From NCBI GenBank assembly GCA_017992695.1, contig JAGOOC010000008.1, positions 1 through 64,000 of the forward strand: a stretch of DNA of 64,000 nucleotides, written 5' to 3'. The stretch comes from Bacteroides sp. (GTDB taxonomy: Bacteria; Bacteroidota; Bacteroidia; Bacteroidales; Bacteroidaceae). Position 1 is the stretch's first letter. Each line of letters opens with the position of its first letter. The translations under genes and the position numbers were made by a program. The notes beneath the pieces are model-generated. The model did no database searches, was not told the origin of the DNA, and saw nothing but the letters and a program-made list of their open reading frames with translations. Below are positions 55,799 through 63,933 of this stretch, piece after piece.

Positions 55799-56308
55799 AT
55801 GGAAACAACCACCAAACTCTACTCGCTGAATTACAGCAACGTCAAGACTTATCTTTTCGCTCTGTTATTTATAATCGGTAACGTTGCATTGCCGCAACTG
55901 TGTCATTTAACCCCTTACGGCGGACCGACCCTACTTCCCATTTACTTTTTCACGCTCATTGCCGCCTACAAGTATGGCTTTAGAGTAGCTTTGCTCACGG
56001 CTATCCTCTCTCCTATTATCAATCACTTGCTGTTTGGCATGCCTCCTCTTGCGGTGTTACCCGCCATTCTCATTAAGTCGACTTTACTCGCTGGTGCTGC
56101 CGCGCTGGCTGCTCACTATAGCAAGCAAGTATCGCTGTTGAGCATTTTGCTTGCAGTGTTGGCTTATCAGGCGGTAGGAACAGCATTTGAGTGGATGTTA
56201 ACGGGTAGTTTTCATGTAGCGGTACAAGATTTTCGAATAGGTATTCCCGGTATGCTCATTCAGTGGTTTGGCGGATATGCCCTATTGAAAGCCATTGCAA
56301 AGATTTAA
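55799..56308 (+). CDS. ECF transporter S component
   Basis: A 169-residue membrane protein with about five or six hydrophobic helices. Its N-terminus (LNYSNVKTYLFALLFIIGNVALPQL) and the segment FFTLIAAYKYGFRVALLTAILSP fit the substrate-binding subunit of energy-coupling-factor transporters. The ATPases and T subunit are not nearby, as in group II ECF systems. A phosphoribosyltransferase gene begins seven bases later, which suggests that the imported compound might be a nucleobase or similar substrate. Vitamin transport is the usual family role. Confidence 0.8.
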   Translation: METTTKLYSLNYSNVKTYLFALLFIIGNVALPQLCHLTPYGGPTLLPIYFFTLIAAYKYGFRVALLTAILSPIINHLLFGMPPLAVLPAILIKSTLLAGAAALAAHYSKQVSLLSILLAVLAYQAVGTAFEWMLTGSFHVAVQDFRIGIPGMLIQWFGGYALLKAIAKI

Positions 56309-56315
56309 TATAGGT

Positions 56316-56711
56316 ATGGCAAAAACATGGAATGAGGTGATGGAGCGTTTTGGTTCTATCACGTTCGAAGAGGAATTTGATTTTATTGTAGCCATAGCCA
56401 ATGGGGGTATTGTTCCGGCAGCTATCATCAACCAACGTTTGCAGAAAGAGATTCACCTGCTCAGCATTAACCTGAGAGACGAGTATCAGCATCCGAAGTA
56501 CGAGCAACCCAAGCTGCTGGCACCTATCGATTTTGAGTTCAAAAACAAGAACATACTGTTGGTAGACGATCGAATAAAGACGGGTGCAACCATTCGCTTG
56601 GCTTGCGAACTGATGAAAGAGGCCGCCACAATCAAAACATTTGCAGTGAATGGAACGGCCGATTATGCTCTCTTTGATGAAGCTTGCTTCAAATTTCCCT
56701 GGATTTTATAA
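56316..56711 (+). CDS. Phosphoribosyltransferase-family protein
   Basis: A 131-residue type I PRT fold. The PRPP-binding motif is LLVDDRIKTGATIRLA (about residues 84-99), with FDFIVAIANGGIVPA near the N-terminus supplying a second loop. It is shorter than most purine PRTs (150-190) and resembles small xanthine/guanine-type or regulatory members. It follows the ECF S component by seven bases and is likely co-translated, so it may trap the imported compound as a nucleotide. That coupling is inference. A frame extending to 56295 begins with TTG and is not preferred. Confidence 0.82.
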   Translation: MAKTWNEVMERFGSITFEEEFDFIVAIANGGIVPAAIINQRLQKEIHLLSINLRDEYQHPKYEQPKLLAPIDFEFKNKNILLVDDRIKTGATIRLACELMKEAATIKTFAVNGTADYALFDEACFKFPWIL

Positions 56712-56753
56712 CAGGAGATAAATGATACTACTTAAATTGATATATACTATAGA

Positions 56754-57683
56754 ATGGATAGAAGAGATTTTCTGAAAACAGTAGCGATTGCAGGTGCGGC
56801 AATGACCATACAGCGATCGGATGCCATGGAGATTTTGACACAGGCCACCAAAGCCGGCGGTAAACCCGACTTGGTAGCAGTGATGGGAGGCGAACCCGAA
56901 GAGATGTTTCGTAAAGCCATTGCCGAATTGGGTGGAATGAAACAGTTTGTTAAACGGGGACAGAAGGTGGTGGTAAAACCCAACATCGGATGGGATAAAG
57001 TACCCGAGTTAGCCGGAAATACCAACCCCAAATTGGTTGGTGAAATTGTGAAACAATGCTTTGCAGCCGGAGCCAAAGAGGTGATTGTCTTTGATCATAC
57101 CTGCGATGACTGGCAAAAGTGCTATAAAAACAGCGGCATCGAAGCAGCTGCCAAAGCAGCAGGCGCCAAAATAATGCCGGCTCATTTGGAATCGTACTAT
57201 CGCCCGGTGGCCCTTCCTTCGGGCAAAAGCCTCAAATCGACTAAGATACACGAAGCCATTCTCAACAGCGATGTATGGATCAATGTGCCCGTTTTGAAAA
57301 ACCACGGCGGAGCCAACCTCACCATATCCATGAAGAACCACATGGGCATTGTATGGGATCGCGGCTATTTCCATCAGAACGACCTGCAACAGTGCATTGC
57401 CGACATCTGCACCATGGAGAAAAAAGCGGTATTGAACGTAGTCGATGCTTACCGCATCATGAAAACCAACGGTCCGCGCGGACGGTCAGAGTCAGACGTG
57501 GTGCTAACGAAAGGGCTGTTTCTCTCGCCCGACATTGTAGCTGTAGATACCGCCGCAGCAAAATTCTTTAATCAAGTACGCGAAATGCCGCTCGAAACGG
57601 TAGGACACTTAGCAAAGGGTGAAGCCTTGAACATCGGCACGATGAATCTCGATAAACTCAATGTGAAGCGAATTAAGATGTAA
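56754..57683 (+). CDS. DUF362 protein with twin-arginine signal
   Basis: A 309-residue protein that starts MDRRDFLKTVAIAGAA, a typical Tat signal, so it is probably exported folded, perhaps with a cofactor. The DUF362 domain fills the rest (KVVVKPNIGWDKVPE, GAKEVIVFDHTCD, PVLKNHGGANLTISMKNHMG). The family is poorly characterised and often sits beside iron-sulfur proteins. Only a few cysteines are present here, so it carries no cluster motif itself. The polyferredoxin gene begins four bases after its stop and is surely cotranscribed. Confidence 0.85.
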   Translation: MDRRDFLKTVAIAGAAMTIQRSDAMEILTQATKAGGKPDLVAVMGGEPEEMFRKAIAELGGMKQFVKRGQKVVVKPNIGWDKVPELAGNTNPKLVGEIVKQCFAAGAKEVIVFDHTCDDWQKCYKNSGIEAAAKAAGAKIMPAHLESYYRPVALPSGKSLKSTKIHEAILNSDVWINVPVLKNHGGANLTISMKNHMGIVWDRGYFHQNDLQQCIADICTMEKKAVLNVVDAYRIMKTNGPRGRSESDVVLTKGLFLSPDIVAVDTAAAKFFNQVREMPLETVGHLAKGEALNIGTMNLDKLNVKRIKM

Positions 57684-57687
57684 TGTA

Positions 57688-59217
57688 ATGATGTTAAGGA
57701 AAATACGTATTGTTATATCCGTAGTGCTATGGGCACTACTCACCTTTTTCTTTCTCGATTTTGCTGAGGTATTGCCTTGGCAACTTCATGGTTTAACACA
57801 TCTCCAATGGATACCTGCACTGCTCTCGCTTAGTGTGGGTATATGGGTGTTTTTGCTCATACTGTCTCTTCTTTTTGGGCGCGCCTACTGTTCGAGCATC
57901 TGCCCGATGGGTACGTTTCAAGATATAATGACCGGACTGTCGAAGCGCACCAGCAAGAAGAAAAAGCGGTTCCGCTTCTCGCCCGAGAAACGGCTATTGC
58001 GTTGGAGTGTTGTGGTCATTATCTTGATCGCTTCACTTAGTGGATTCACGCTTTTACTGGCTCTGTTCGATCCTTATAGCGCTTATGGCCGCATAGCGAC
58101 CAATGTGTTCAAACCGCTCTACCTGCAAGGCAATAACCTGCTCGAATCTCTCTTTTCAAGTTTCGACAACTATACCTTTTACCGAGTAGATGCCTCGTTG
58201 GTCAGCATCAGCTCTTTCGTTATCGCGTCCATTACCTTTCTGCTGATTGGCTTTCTGGCCTGGAGGCACGGGCGGACGTGGTGCAACACCATCTGTCCGG
58301 TGGGTACAGTATTGGGTTTCCTTAGCCGCTTCGCTCTTTTTAAAATACGCATCAATGAGCATGCATGCACTCACTGTGGTCTATGTGCTACTCGCTGCAA
58401 AGCATCGTGTCTGAACAGCAAAGAGGGAACGGTTGATTACAGTCGTTGCGTCAATTGTTTCGACTGCCTAGAGGTGTGCAAGGAGAAGGCATTGGTCTAC
58501 TCGCTTCCGCTAAAGCCTGCCAAGGAGCAGAAACAAGAGCCTGTTGCTTCGAAGCGACGCTTTCTTATAGCCGGACTCACAACGACTGCTGCCGCACCCC
58601 ATCTGTTGACACAAGCTCAAGAAACCTTGGCTAAACTCGGGGGCAAGAGAGCTTATCACACGGAGCATCCGATCACTCCTCCGGGTTCTGTAAGTCGTGC
58701 GCACTTTGCCGACCGTTGCACCTCTTGTCACCTCTGTGTGAGTAAATGTCCTTCGCATGTGCTTAAACCTGCTTTCATGGAGTATGGACTGGGTGGAATG
58801 ATGCAGCCTACTGTCAATTTCAAAGATGGTTTTTGCAACTTCGACTGCACGTTGTGTGGCCATGTTTGTCCCAACGAAGCGATCAGACCTCTAACTGTAG
58901 AGCAGAAACACCTCACGCAAATGGGAATTGTTGTGTTTATTAAAGAAAACTGCATTGTTTATACTGACGGTACAAGTTGTGGCGCCTGCTCTGAACATTG
59001 TCCTACACAAGCCATCGCTATGGTTCCTTTTAAAGATGGGCTTACCATTCCTGAGGTGCATACAGACATCTGTGTAGGATGCGGTGGCTGCGAATATGTA
59101 TGTCCAGCACGCCCTTTCCGTGCAGTGCACATTGAAGGAAATGTTATACAGAAACAAGCTCAACCCTTTATTGAAAAGAAAGAAGAGAAGATCGAAGTCG
59201 ATGGATTTGGCTTTTAA
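57688..59217 (+). CDS. Membrane polyferredoxin (NapH-NapG-like fusion)
   Basis: A 509-residue protein. The N-terminal half (about 1-215) has four membrane helices and two CxxxCP loops (CSSICP at 68-73, CNTICP at 199-204), as in NapH/RdxA-type proteins. Two CxxCxxCxxxC clusters follow (227-241, 254-264). A twin-arginine-like stretch, KRRFLIAGL near 289-297, is followed by a hydrophobic segment, and then by four further cysteine clusters (344-354, 383-394, 431-438, 462-472). It can carry many 4Fe-4S clusters and probably moves electrons across the membrane, with the DUF362 partner. The donor and acceptor are unknown. Confidence 0.87.
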   Translation: MMLRKIRIVISVVLWALLTFFFLDFAEVLPWQLHGLTHLQWIPALLSLSVGIWVFLLILSLLFGRAYCSSICPMGTFQDIMTGLSKRTSKKKKRFRFSPEKRLLRWSVVVIILIASLSGFTLLLALFDPYSAYGRIATNVFKPLYLQGNNLLESLFSSFDNYTFYRVDASLVSISSFVIASITFLLIGFLAWRHGRTWCNTICPVGTVLGFLSRFALFKIRINEHACTHCGLCATRCKASCLNSKEGTVDYSRCVNCFDCLEVCKEKALVYSLPLKPAKEQKQEPVASKRRFLIAGLTTTAAAPHLLTQAQETLAKLGGKRAYHTEHPITPPGSVSRAHFADRCTSCHLCVSKCPSHVLKPAFMEYGLGGMMQPTVNFKDGFCNFDCTLCGHVCPNEAIRPLTVEQKHLTQMGIVVFIKENCIVYTDGTSCGACSEHCPTQAIAMVPFKDGLTIPEVHTDICVGCGGCEYVCPARPFRAVHIEGNVIQKQAQPFIEKKEEKIEVDGFGF

Positions 59218-59303
59218 TAAATTATTTTCTTCGTATATCAGCCTTGCTTTCCATAATTTCATTACTTTCGTGGCATACTATCAACGTTAATAGACAAACT
59301 AAA

Positions 59304-60095
59304 ATGGAAAGTATTCAACAAACCTATGACATAGGCTACGCTTTGAGTGGCGGATTCATCAAAGGATTTGCTCATCTCGGTGTTATCCAATCACTTCTGG
59401 AACACGATATCAAACCCGACATCATTGCCGGAGTTAGTGCAGGTGCTTTAGCTGGTGCGTTTTATGCCGATGGCAATGAACCCTATCGTGTTTTAGACTA
59501 CTTTTCGGGGCACAAGTTTCAAGACTTAACCAAGCTGGTTATCCCCAAAGTAGGATTGTTTGAATTGAAAGAGTTTATTGACTTTTTAAAAACCAACTTG
59601 AAGGCGCAAAGGCTTGAAGAGCTAAAAACTCCGCTTATCATCACAGCGACCGATCTGGATCATGGCAAAAGCGTTCACTTTACCAAAGGCAGCCTTGCCG
59701 AGCGTGTAGCTGCTTCGTGTTGCATGCCCGTTATGTTTACTCCTGTCCGAATCAATGGAGTGCATTATGTTGACGGCGGTCTCTTTATGAACCTCCCGGT
59801 ATCGGTGCTTCGCAGCCAATGCGAAAAAGTAGTGGCAATCAATGTAAGTCCGTTGATGGCCGAAAAATACAAAATGAATATAGTCAGCATTGCCATGCGT
59901 TCTTATCATTTCATGTTCCGTGCCAACACGTTTCACGAACGTCTAAATTGTGATTTACTTATTGAACCCTATAATCTGCATGGATACAGCAACAGTGAGC
60001 TCGAGAAAGCAGAAGAGATTTTTGAGCAAGGCTATGACACAGCCAATGCAGTAATTAATCAGCTCATTGAAGAAAAAAGAAAAATATGGAGATAA
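59304..60095 (+). CDS. Patatin-like phospholipase
   Basis: A 263-residue hydrolase with the patatin fold. The oxyanion region is SGGFIKGFAHLG near 15-26. The nucleophile is Ser45 in GVSAG, and the dyad aspartate is Asp157 in DGG. The length is that of a minimal RssA-type bacterial patatin without extra domains, and no signal peptide is seen, so the protein is probably cytosolic. The start at 59304 is preferred to an earlier in-frame codon at 59244. It overlaps the next gene by 10 bases. Confidence 0.88.
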   Translation: MESIQQTYDIGYALSGGFIKGFAHLGVIQSLLEHDIKPDIIAGVSAGALAGAFYADGNEPYRVLDYFSGHKFQDLTKLVIPKVGLFELKEFIDFLKTNLKAQRLEELKTPLIITATDLDHGKSVHFTKGSLAERVAASCCMPVMFTPVRINGVHYVDGGLFMNLPVSVLRSQCEKVVAINVSPLMAEKYKMNIVSIAMRSYHFMFRANTFHERLNCDLLIEPYNLHGYSNSELEKAEEIFEQGYDTANAVINQLIEEKRKIWR

Positions 60096-61789
60096 AAAAC
60101 GAGAATAAAATAATTATATATCAAGTATTTACCCGTCTGTTTGGAAACAATAGCAATCATTGCGTTTACAATGGAGACATCGCTACCAATGGGTGTGGTA
60201 AAATGGCCGATTTCACAGCTTTGGCACTAAACGAAATCAAGAAGTTGGGTACTACGCACATTTGGTACACCGGTATTATTGAACATGCTACTCAGACCGA
60301 TTATCGTCGTTACAACATTCGTCCCGATCATCCGGCTGTGGTGAAAGGAAAAGCCGGTTCGCCTTATGCCATCAAAGACTATTATGATGTTGATCCGGAT
60401 ATTGCTACTGACGTTCCCGAACGAATGAGAGAATTTGAACAGTTAGTGCTTCGTACACATACAGCCGGATTGAAGGTGATTATTGACTTTGTACCCAATC
60501 ACGTAGCTCGTCAGTACCATTCGGATGCACAACCCGACGGAACAGTTGAGTTGGGAGTCAATGATGATACATCCACCTCTTTTAGCCCTTACAATAACTT
60601 TTATTATATCCCGCAAACAGCATTTCACGGACAGTTTGACATGAAAGCTTCTGCCCCCGAGCCCTATAAAGAGTATCCTGCCAAGGCTACCGGGAACAAC
60701 CGTTTCGATGCCTACCCCAATATTTCCGATTGGTACGAAACCATCAAACTGAACTACGGTATTGATTACCTCAATGGCGGTACCTGTTGCTTTTCGCCTA
60801 TTCCCGATACATGGTTAAAGATGCTCGATATCTTACTCTTTTGGGCGGCTAAGCAGGTGGATGGTTTTCGTTGTGATATGGCCGAAATGGTGCCGGTAGA
60901 GTTTTGGGAATGGGCTATTCCGCAAGTCAAAGAGAAGTATCCTCATTTGCTCTTCATTGCCGAGGTGTACAACCCCGACGAATATCACAACTACTTAAAT
61001 CGTGGAAAATTTGATTACCTTTATGATAAAGTAGGACTGTATGACACCCTGCGCAATGTAGTTTGTGGTTACGAATCGGCTACTGCTATTACGCGCAGTT
61101 GGCAGAGTTTGGGGGGAGTAGAGAGTCGCATGCTGAACTTTCTGGAGAACCATGATGAACAACGCATTGCCTCAGATTTCTTTGCCGGAAATCCGCACAA
61201 AGGTATTCCTGCCCTTGTCGTGTCGGCTTGTATGAATACCAACCCGATGATGATCTATTTTGGACAAGAGTTTGGCGAAATGGGTATGGATTGTGAAGGA
61301 TTCAGTGGGCGCGACGGACGAACTACCATTTTCGATTATTGGAGTGTAGACACCGTTCGTCGTTGGCGCAATAAAGGCAAGTTCGATGGCAAGATGTTGA
61401 CTAACGAGCAGAAACATCTATATGAATTGTACCGCAAAATTCTTACGATCTCGACTAAGGAGAAAGCCATCACACAGGGGTTGTTTTTTGATCTTATGTA
61501 TGCCAATCAAAACGGTTGGCGTTTCAATGACCACAAACAATATACCTTTTTACGCAAACATGACAATGAGTTGCTGTTTATTACGGCCAACTTCGATAGT
61601 CAGCCTGTAGAGGTAGCCATCAACATTCCATCTCATGCTTTCGATTTCATGCAGATACCACAAATGGATCTTTACATAGCTACCGATCTGATGACGGACA
61701 AAACAGAAGAAATCTGCCTGCTTCCCTACAAGGCAACAGAAATATCGATAGGTGCGTATAGCGCTAAAGTATTAAAAATAATGATATAA
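60086..61789 (+). CDS. Alpha-amylase family (GH13) glycosidase
   Basis: A 567-residue GH13 enzyme without signal peptide. The conserved regions are VDFVPNHV (I), VDGFRCDMAE (II, nucleophile Asp264), FIAEVY (III, acid/base Glu293) and LENHDEQ (IV, Asp357). A beta-sandwich C-terminal domain follows. It probably cuts alpha-1,4 linkages in maltodextrin or glycogen inside the cell. It overlaps the patatin gene by 10 bases and converges on the branching enzyme gene, which fits a glycogen role. Confidence 0.9.
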   Translation: MEIKNENKIIIYQVFTRLFGNNSNHCVYNGDIATNGCGKMADFTALALNEIKKLGTTHIWYTGIIEHATQTDYRRYNIRPDHPAVVKGKAGSPYAIKDYYDVDPDIATDVPERMREFEQLVLRTHTAGLKVIIDFVPNHVARQYHSDAQPDGTVELGVNDDTSTSFSPYNNFYYIPQTAFHGQFDMKASAPEPYKEYPAKATGNNRFDAYPNISDWYETIKLNYGIDYLNGGTCCFSPIPDTWLKMLDILLFWAAKQVDGFRCDMAEMVPVEFWEWAIPQVKEKYPHLLFIAEVYNPDEYHNYLNRGKFDYLYDKVGLYDTLRNVVCGYESATAITRSWQSLGGVESRMLNFLENHDEQRIASDFFAGNPHKGIPALVVSACMNTNPMMIYFGQEFGEMGMDCEGFSGRDGRTTIFDYWSVDTVRRWRNKGKFDGKMLTNEQKHLYELYRKILTISTKEKAITQGLFFDLMYANQNGWRFNDHKQYTFLRKHDNELLFITANFDSQPVEVAINIPSHAFDFMQIPQMDLYIATDLMTDKTEEICLLPYKATEISIGAYSAKVLKIMI

Positions 61790-61803
61790 ACAAGCATAAA
61801 AAA

Positions 61804-61884
61804 AAGTACGTACTCTTCTAGGGTAAGAGTACGTACTTAACACAGTATTAAGTACGTATTTAACGGTGTTAAGTACGTACTCTT
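61804..61884. repeat. Palindromic extragenic element, copy C
   Basis: A 14-base half unit (61804-61817, AAGTACGTACTCTT), a 7-base spacer and a 60-base palindrome (61825-61884). The palindrome's outer 19 bases, beginning AAGAGTACGTACTTAACAC, pair exactly with the right end. The half unit is also the exact reverse complement of 61825-61838. It fills nearly the whole gap between the convergent amylase and branching-enzyme genes and may double as their terminator. Confidence 0.9.
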
Positions 61885-61893
61885 TTATGGATC

Positions 61894-63906
61894 TTATTTC
61901 TTCTTTCTAAGCACTACTGCGCTACGTGCCGGAATGTAAAGTTTAAGCCACTCCTTCTTCTCTTTTTGATACAGCTGGTCGAATGAAGTAAAGTGCGTCA
62001 CACTGTCATCAGTTAAGCCGTTTCCACCAAAGGCTACGTTGTCTGTATTCAGAATAACCTCATACGCTCCCGGATCTACCAAGAATCCATAATCAACAAA
62101 CGACTGTTTCGGATTAAAATTAAATGCAAAAATCAAATCTTTACGTTGATAAGCCAAGGTCTGGTCGGTATCACTATGCCAAATTTCTTGCACTGCTGTT
62201 GTTTGGAAATTTGTTACTCCTTTTACCATTTTCAGCATTTCTTCATCGAAATCGGCCATGTAGTGATAAATCAGGTTTTTGTTATCGACCAAATCCCATT
62301 GACGACGAGCATATTTACACGACCATCCATTTCCTTCGCGTGGAAAGTCAATCCACTCCGGATGTCCGAACTCATTGCCCATGAAGTTTAAATAGCCTCC
62401 ATTCATGGTTGTTGCTGTGAGTAAACGAATCATTTTATGCAAAGCAATGCCTCGATTTACGATGTAGTTTTCATCGCCTTTTTGCATATGCCAATACATA
62501 TCAGCATCAATTAAGCGGAAAACCAGCGTCTTATCTCCTACCAATGCTTGATCATGACTTTCAGCATACGATATGGTTTTCTCGTCCTTACGGCGGTTGG
62601 TTACCTCCCAAAACATGCTCGATGGTTTCCAGTCTTCATCAATCTTCTCTTTAATGGTTTTTATCCAATAGTCGGGGATGTTCATTGCCATTCGATAATC
62701 AAAACCATACCCACCGTCTTCTATCTTAACAGCAAGACCTGGCATTCCCGATACCTCTTCGGCAACAGTGATCGCTTTTGGCTTGATCTCATGAATTAGT
62801 TTATTGGCTAGTGTCAAGTAGCAAATGGCATTGCCATCTTGATGCCCATTGAAATAGGCGGCATAATCAGAGAACGATTCGCCCAACCCGTGGCTGTAAT
62901 AGAGCATAGATGTTACTCCATCGAAACGGAAGCCATCGAGGTTATACTCTTCCAACCAGTATTTGCAGTTAGATAGCAAGAAGTGCAGTACTTCATTTTT
63001 ACCATAATCAAAACAAAGCGAATCCCATGCCGGATGTTCACGACGTTCGTCAGGGTAAAAATATTGATTCGGATCTCCTGCAAAGTTACCCAATCCCTCT
63101 ACTTCATTCTTTACGGCATGGGAATGAACAATATCCATAATCACTGCGATGCCCAAGGCGTGAGCTGTATCGACCAGTTCTTTGAACTCTTCGGGCGTAC
63201 CAAATCGAGACGAAACGGCAAAGTAATTGGAAACATGATAACCAAAGCTACCATAATAAGGATGCTCTTGAATGCCCATCACCTGAATGCAGTTATATCC
63301 GGCCTTAGCAATGCGAGGAAGAACCTTTTCGCGGAACTCGTTATACGTACCCACTTTTTCTTCTTTCTGAGCCATGCCAATGTGACATTCATAGATAAGC
63401 AGCGGAGCTGTTGAAGGCTTGAATGTCCCTTTCTTGAATGTAAACGGCTTTTCGGGACTCCACACTTGTGCGCTGAATATATGCGTTTGGTGGTCTTGCA
63501 CCACGCGGGTAGCCCATGCCGGAATACGCTCGCCATGACCACCCTCCCAATGTATCATTAACTTGTACAGGTCGCCATGTTTCATAGCGTCTGCGGGTAA
63601 GTTTACCTCCCAGTTTCCGTTACCTACAGGTTGCAGTTTGTAGGTGTTTCTTTCTTCCCAGTTATTAAAGGTACCCACCAAGTAGATATGCGTGGCATGA
63701 GGTGCCCATTCGCGAAACGTCCAACCTTTGTCGGTACGATGCAAACCAAAATAAAGGTGTCCCGAAGCAAAATCTGAGAGTGTTCGTTTTCCCTTATTGG
63801 TCAATTCCGTTTCCTTATCAAGAGCGTACTGATAACGTCCGTTAATAGCGTCGGTATAAGGCTCCAACCAGGGATCGTTTTTAATCAGGTGAAGTGTCTT
63901 TTCCAT
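61894..63906 (-). CDS. glgB: 1,4-alpha-glucan branching enzyme (eukaryote-like)
   Basis: A 670-residue cytosolic enzyme that creates alpha-1,6 branches in glycogen. A CBM48 domain (about 50-150, GWTFREWAPHATHIYLVG) precedes the GH13 barrel. Catalytic residues are Asp329 (FRFDGVTSM), Glu383 (VAEEVSGMPG) and Asp452 (ESHDQA). The motif LDGFRFDGVTSMLYYSHG matches the eukaryotic GH13_8 group more closely than the E. coli form. It follows a gene that ends 27 bases upstream and is convergent with an amylase gene. Confidence 0.94.
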   Translation of the reverse strand: MEKTLHLIKNDPWLEPYTDAINGRYQYALDKETELTNKGKRTLSDFASGHLYFGLHRTDKGWTFREWAPHATHIYLVGTFNNWEERNTYKLQPVGNGNWEVNLPADAMKHGDLYKLMIHWEGGHGERIPAWATRVVQDHQTHIFSAQVWSPEKPFTFKKGTFKPSTAPLLIYECHIGMAQKEEKVGTYNEFREKVLPRIAKAGYNCIQVMGIQEHPYYGSFGYHVSNYFAVSSRFGTPEEFKELVDTAHALGIAVIMDIVHSHAVKNEVEGLGNFAGDPNQYFYPDERREHPAWDSLCFDYGKNEVLHFLLSNCKYWLEEYNLDGFRFDGVTSMLYYSHGLGESFSDYAAYFNGHQDGNAICYLTLANKLIHEIKPKAITVAEEVSGMPGLAVKIEDGGYGFDYRMAMNIPDYWIKTIKEKIDEDWKPSSMFWEVTNRRKDEKTISYAESHDQALVGDKTLVFRLIDADMYWHMQKGDENYIVNRGIALHKMIRLLTATTMNGGYLNFMGNEFGHPEWIDFPREGNGWSCKYARRQWDLVDNKNLIYHYMADFDEEMLKMVKGVTNFQTTAVQEIWHSDTDQTLAYQRKDLIFAFNFNPKQSFVDYGFLVDPGAYEVILNTDNVAFGGNGLTDDSVTHFTSFDQLYQKEKKEWLKLYIPARSAVVLRKKK

Positions 63907-63933
63907 ATAATAGGATGTATTTAATTCAATGGT

